Of a stretch of DNA of 5,383 nt, positions 4,636 through 5,383 are shown in pieces. Under the pieces are notes generated by a model. That model was not told the DNA's origin, ran no database searches, and saw only the letters and a list, made by a program, of their open reading frames with translations. Each line of letters starts with the position of its first letter. Position 1 is the stretch's first letter. The DNA is from DATKQI01 sp035532755 (GTDB lineage Bacteria; Pseudomonadota; Alphaproteobacteria; Acetobacterales; Acetobacteraceae), in the NCBI GenBank assembly GCA_035532755.1, contig DATKQI010000022.1:1-5383 (forward strand), read 5' to 3'. A program made the translations under genes and the position numbers.

Positions 4636-5383
4636 ATGCCCGCGCTCTGCCGAGACTGCGATGCGGTCCCGGCGGAGGATGCCACGCGCTGCCCGGCCTG
4701 CGGCAGCCACCGGCTCGTCCGCCACGCCGAGCTGTTCACGCTCGCCATCGCCCATATCGACTGCGATGCGTTCTACGCGAGCGTGGAGAAGCATGAGCGC
4801 CCGGAGCTTGCCACCACCCCCGTGATCGTGGGCGGCGGGCACCGCGGCGTGGTTGCCGCCTGCTGCTACATCGCCCGGCTGCGCGGGGTGAAAAGCGCGA
4901 TGCCGATGTTCAAGGCCCGCGCGCTCTGCCCCGATGCCGTCGTCATCCGCCCGGACATGGCGAAATACGTCGCAGCAGCGCGCCGCATCCGCACGCTGAT
5001 GGAGGCCCTCACCCCGCTCGTCCAGCCGCTCTCGATCGACGAGGCGGTGCTGAACCTCGCCGGCACCGAGGCCCTGCACGGCGCCCCGCCCGCCGCCGTG
5101 CTCACCCGCTTCGCCCGCCAGGTGGAGGCCACGGTCGGCGTCACCGTCTCGATCGGCCTCGCCCCCAACCGCCTGCTCGCCAAGCTCGCCGCCGAGCGCG
5201 ACAAGCCGCGCGGCTTCGCCGTCCTCGGCGCGGACGCCCCCACCCTGCTCGCGCCCGAGCCGGTCGGCCTGCTCCCCGGCATCGGCCCCGCCATGGTCCG
5301 CCGCCTCGGAAGCATCGGCATCACCCGCATCGGCCAGCTCCAGGCGCTCGACCCGCGCACCGCCCGCACCCGCCTCGGCGACG
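4636..5383 (+). CDS. dinB: DNA polymerase IV (DinB) with N-terminal zinc ribbon, truncated by window edge
   Basis: The first 249 residues of a Y-family translesion polymerase, which copies damaged DNA at low fidelity; the frame is still open at the edge and the little-finger domain is missing. A zinc ribbon at 5-22 (Cys5-x2-Cys8, Cys19-x2-Cys22) precedes the catalytic core, as I recall for a DinB subgroup common in alphaproteobacteria and absent from E. coli DinB. The core shows HIDCDAFYASVE at 40-51 (metal ligand Asp42, steric-gate Tyr47), the CCYIARLRGVKSAMPM fingers region at 76-91, SIDEA at 133-137 (Asp135-Glu136), and SIGLAPNRLLAKLAAERDKP at 172-191. A helix-hairpin-helix near 211-232 (LLPGIGPAMVRRLGSIGI) is the DNA-binding thumb. 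The ATG follows the kinase TAG directly; AGG at 4630-4632 is a close, weak ribosome-binding site, so coupling to the kinase is likely. LexA control of the kinase-dinB unit is possible, but I saw no clear LexA box upstream. Confidence 0.94.
   Translation, partial: MPALCRDCDAVPAEDATRCPACGSHRLVRHAELFTLAIAHIDCDAFYASVEKHERPELATTPVIVGGGHRGVVAACCYIARLRGVKSAMPMFKARALCPDAVVIRPDMAKYVAAARRIRTLMEALTPLVQPLSIDEAVLNLAGTEALHGAPPAAVLTRFARQVEATVGVTVSIGLAPNRLLAKLAAERDKPRGFAVLGADAPTLLAPEPVGLLPGIGPAMVRRLGSIGITRIGQLQALDPRTARTRLGD

Overview
This is a GC-rich, densely packed bacterial window. It holds one partial gene end, five complete protein genes and one gene cut by the right edge. Strong G/C in third codon positions, GTG starts, a DinB polymerase of the zinc-ribbon type familiar from alphaproteobacteria, and a Mak-type fructokinase all suggest a high-GC alphaproteobacterium, perhaps of the Rhodospirillales/Acetobacteraceae. 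That assignment is inference from protein style, not a phylogenetic result.

Layout from left to right. (1) Bases 1-80 are the tail of an unrecognised gene. (2) Bases 81-177 form a short intergenic region containing an 8-bp-stem inverted repeat and a strikingly AT-rich promoter. A near-perfect 20-bp palindrome overlaps its -10 box. (3) A two-gene operon follows on the + strand: an FAD-dependent aromatic-type monooxygenase (178-1800) whose stop overlaps the start of a PadR-family repressor gene (1797-2420). (4) A second pair lies on the - strand, converging on the first with only 12 bases between stops. It is a TusA-family sulfur carrier (3619-3368) followed by a zinc-dependent histone-deacetylase-family amidohydrolase (3365-2433). 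(5) A divergent intergenic region (3620-3735) carries a three-copy tandem repeat and a six-codon upstream ORF. (6) A + strand pair closes the window: a Mak-like ROK fructokinase (3736-4635), then with no gap a DNA polymerase IV with an N-terminal zinc ribbon (4636 to beyond the edge).

How they may work together. The monooxygenase-PadR pair looks like a self-contained sensor/response unit. The repressor is encoded last in its own operon and the palindrome is its obvious candidate operator, so a phenolic or polyketide-like ligand could induce the oxygenase. The TusA and deacetylase genes are translationally adjacent, with the deacetylase ribosome-binding site lying inside the tusA 3' end. The kinase and the polymerase are joined stop-to-start but have no known shared pathway. 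No tRNA, rRNA, CRISPR array, insertion sequence or convincing strong terminator is visible. The genes belong to known families. What deserves attention is the regulatory DNA and the gene couplings, and I do not see clear evidence of a wholly new system.
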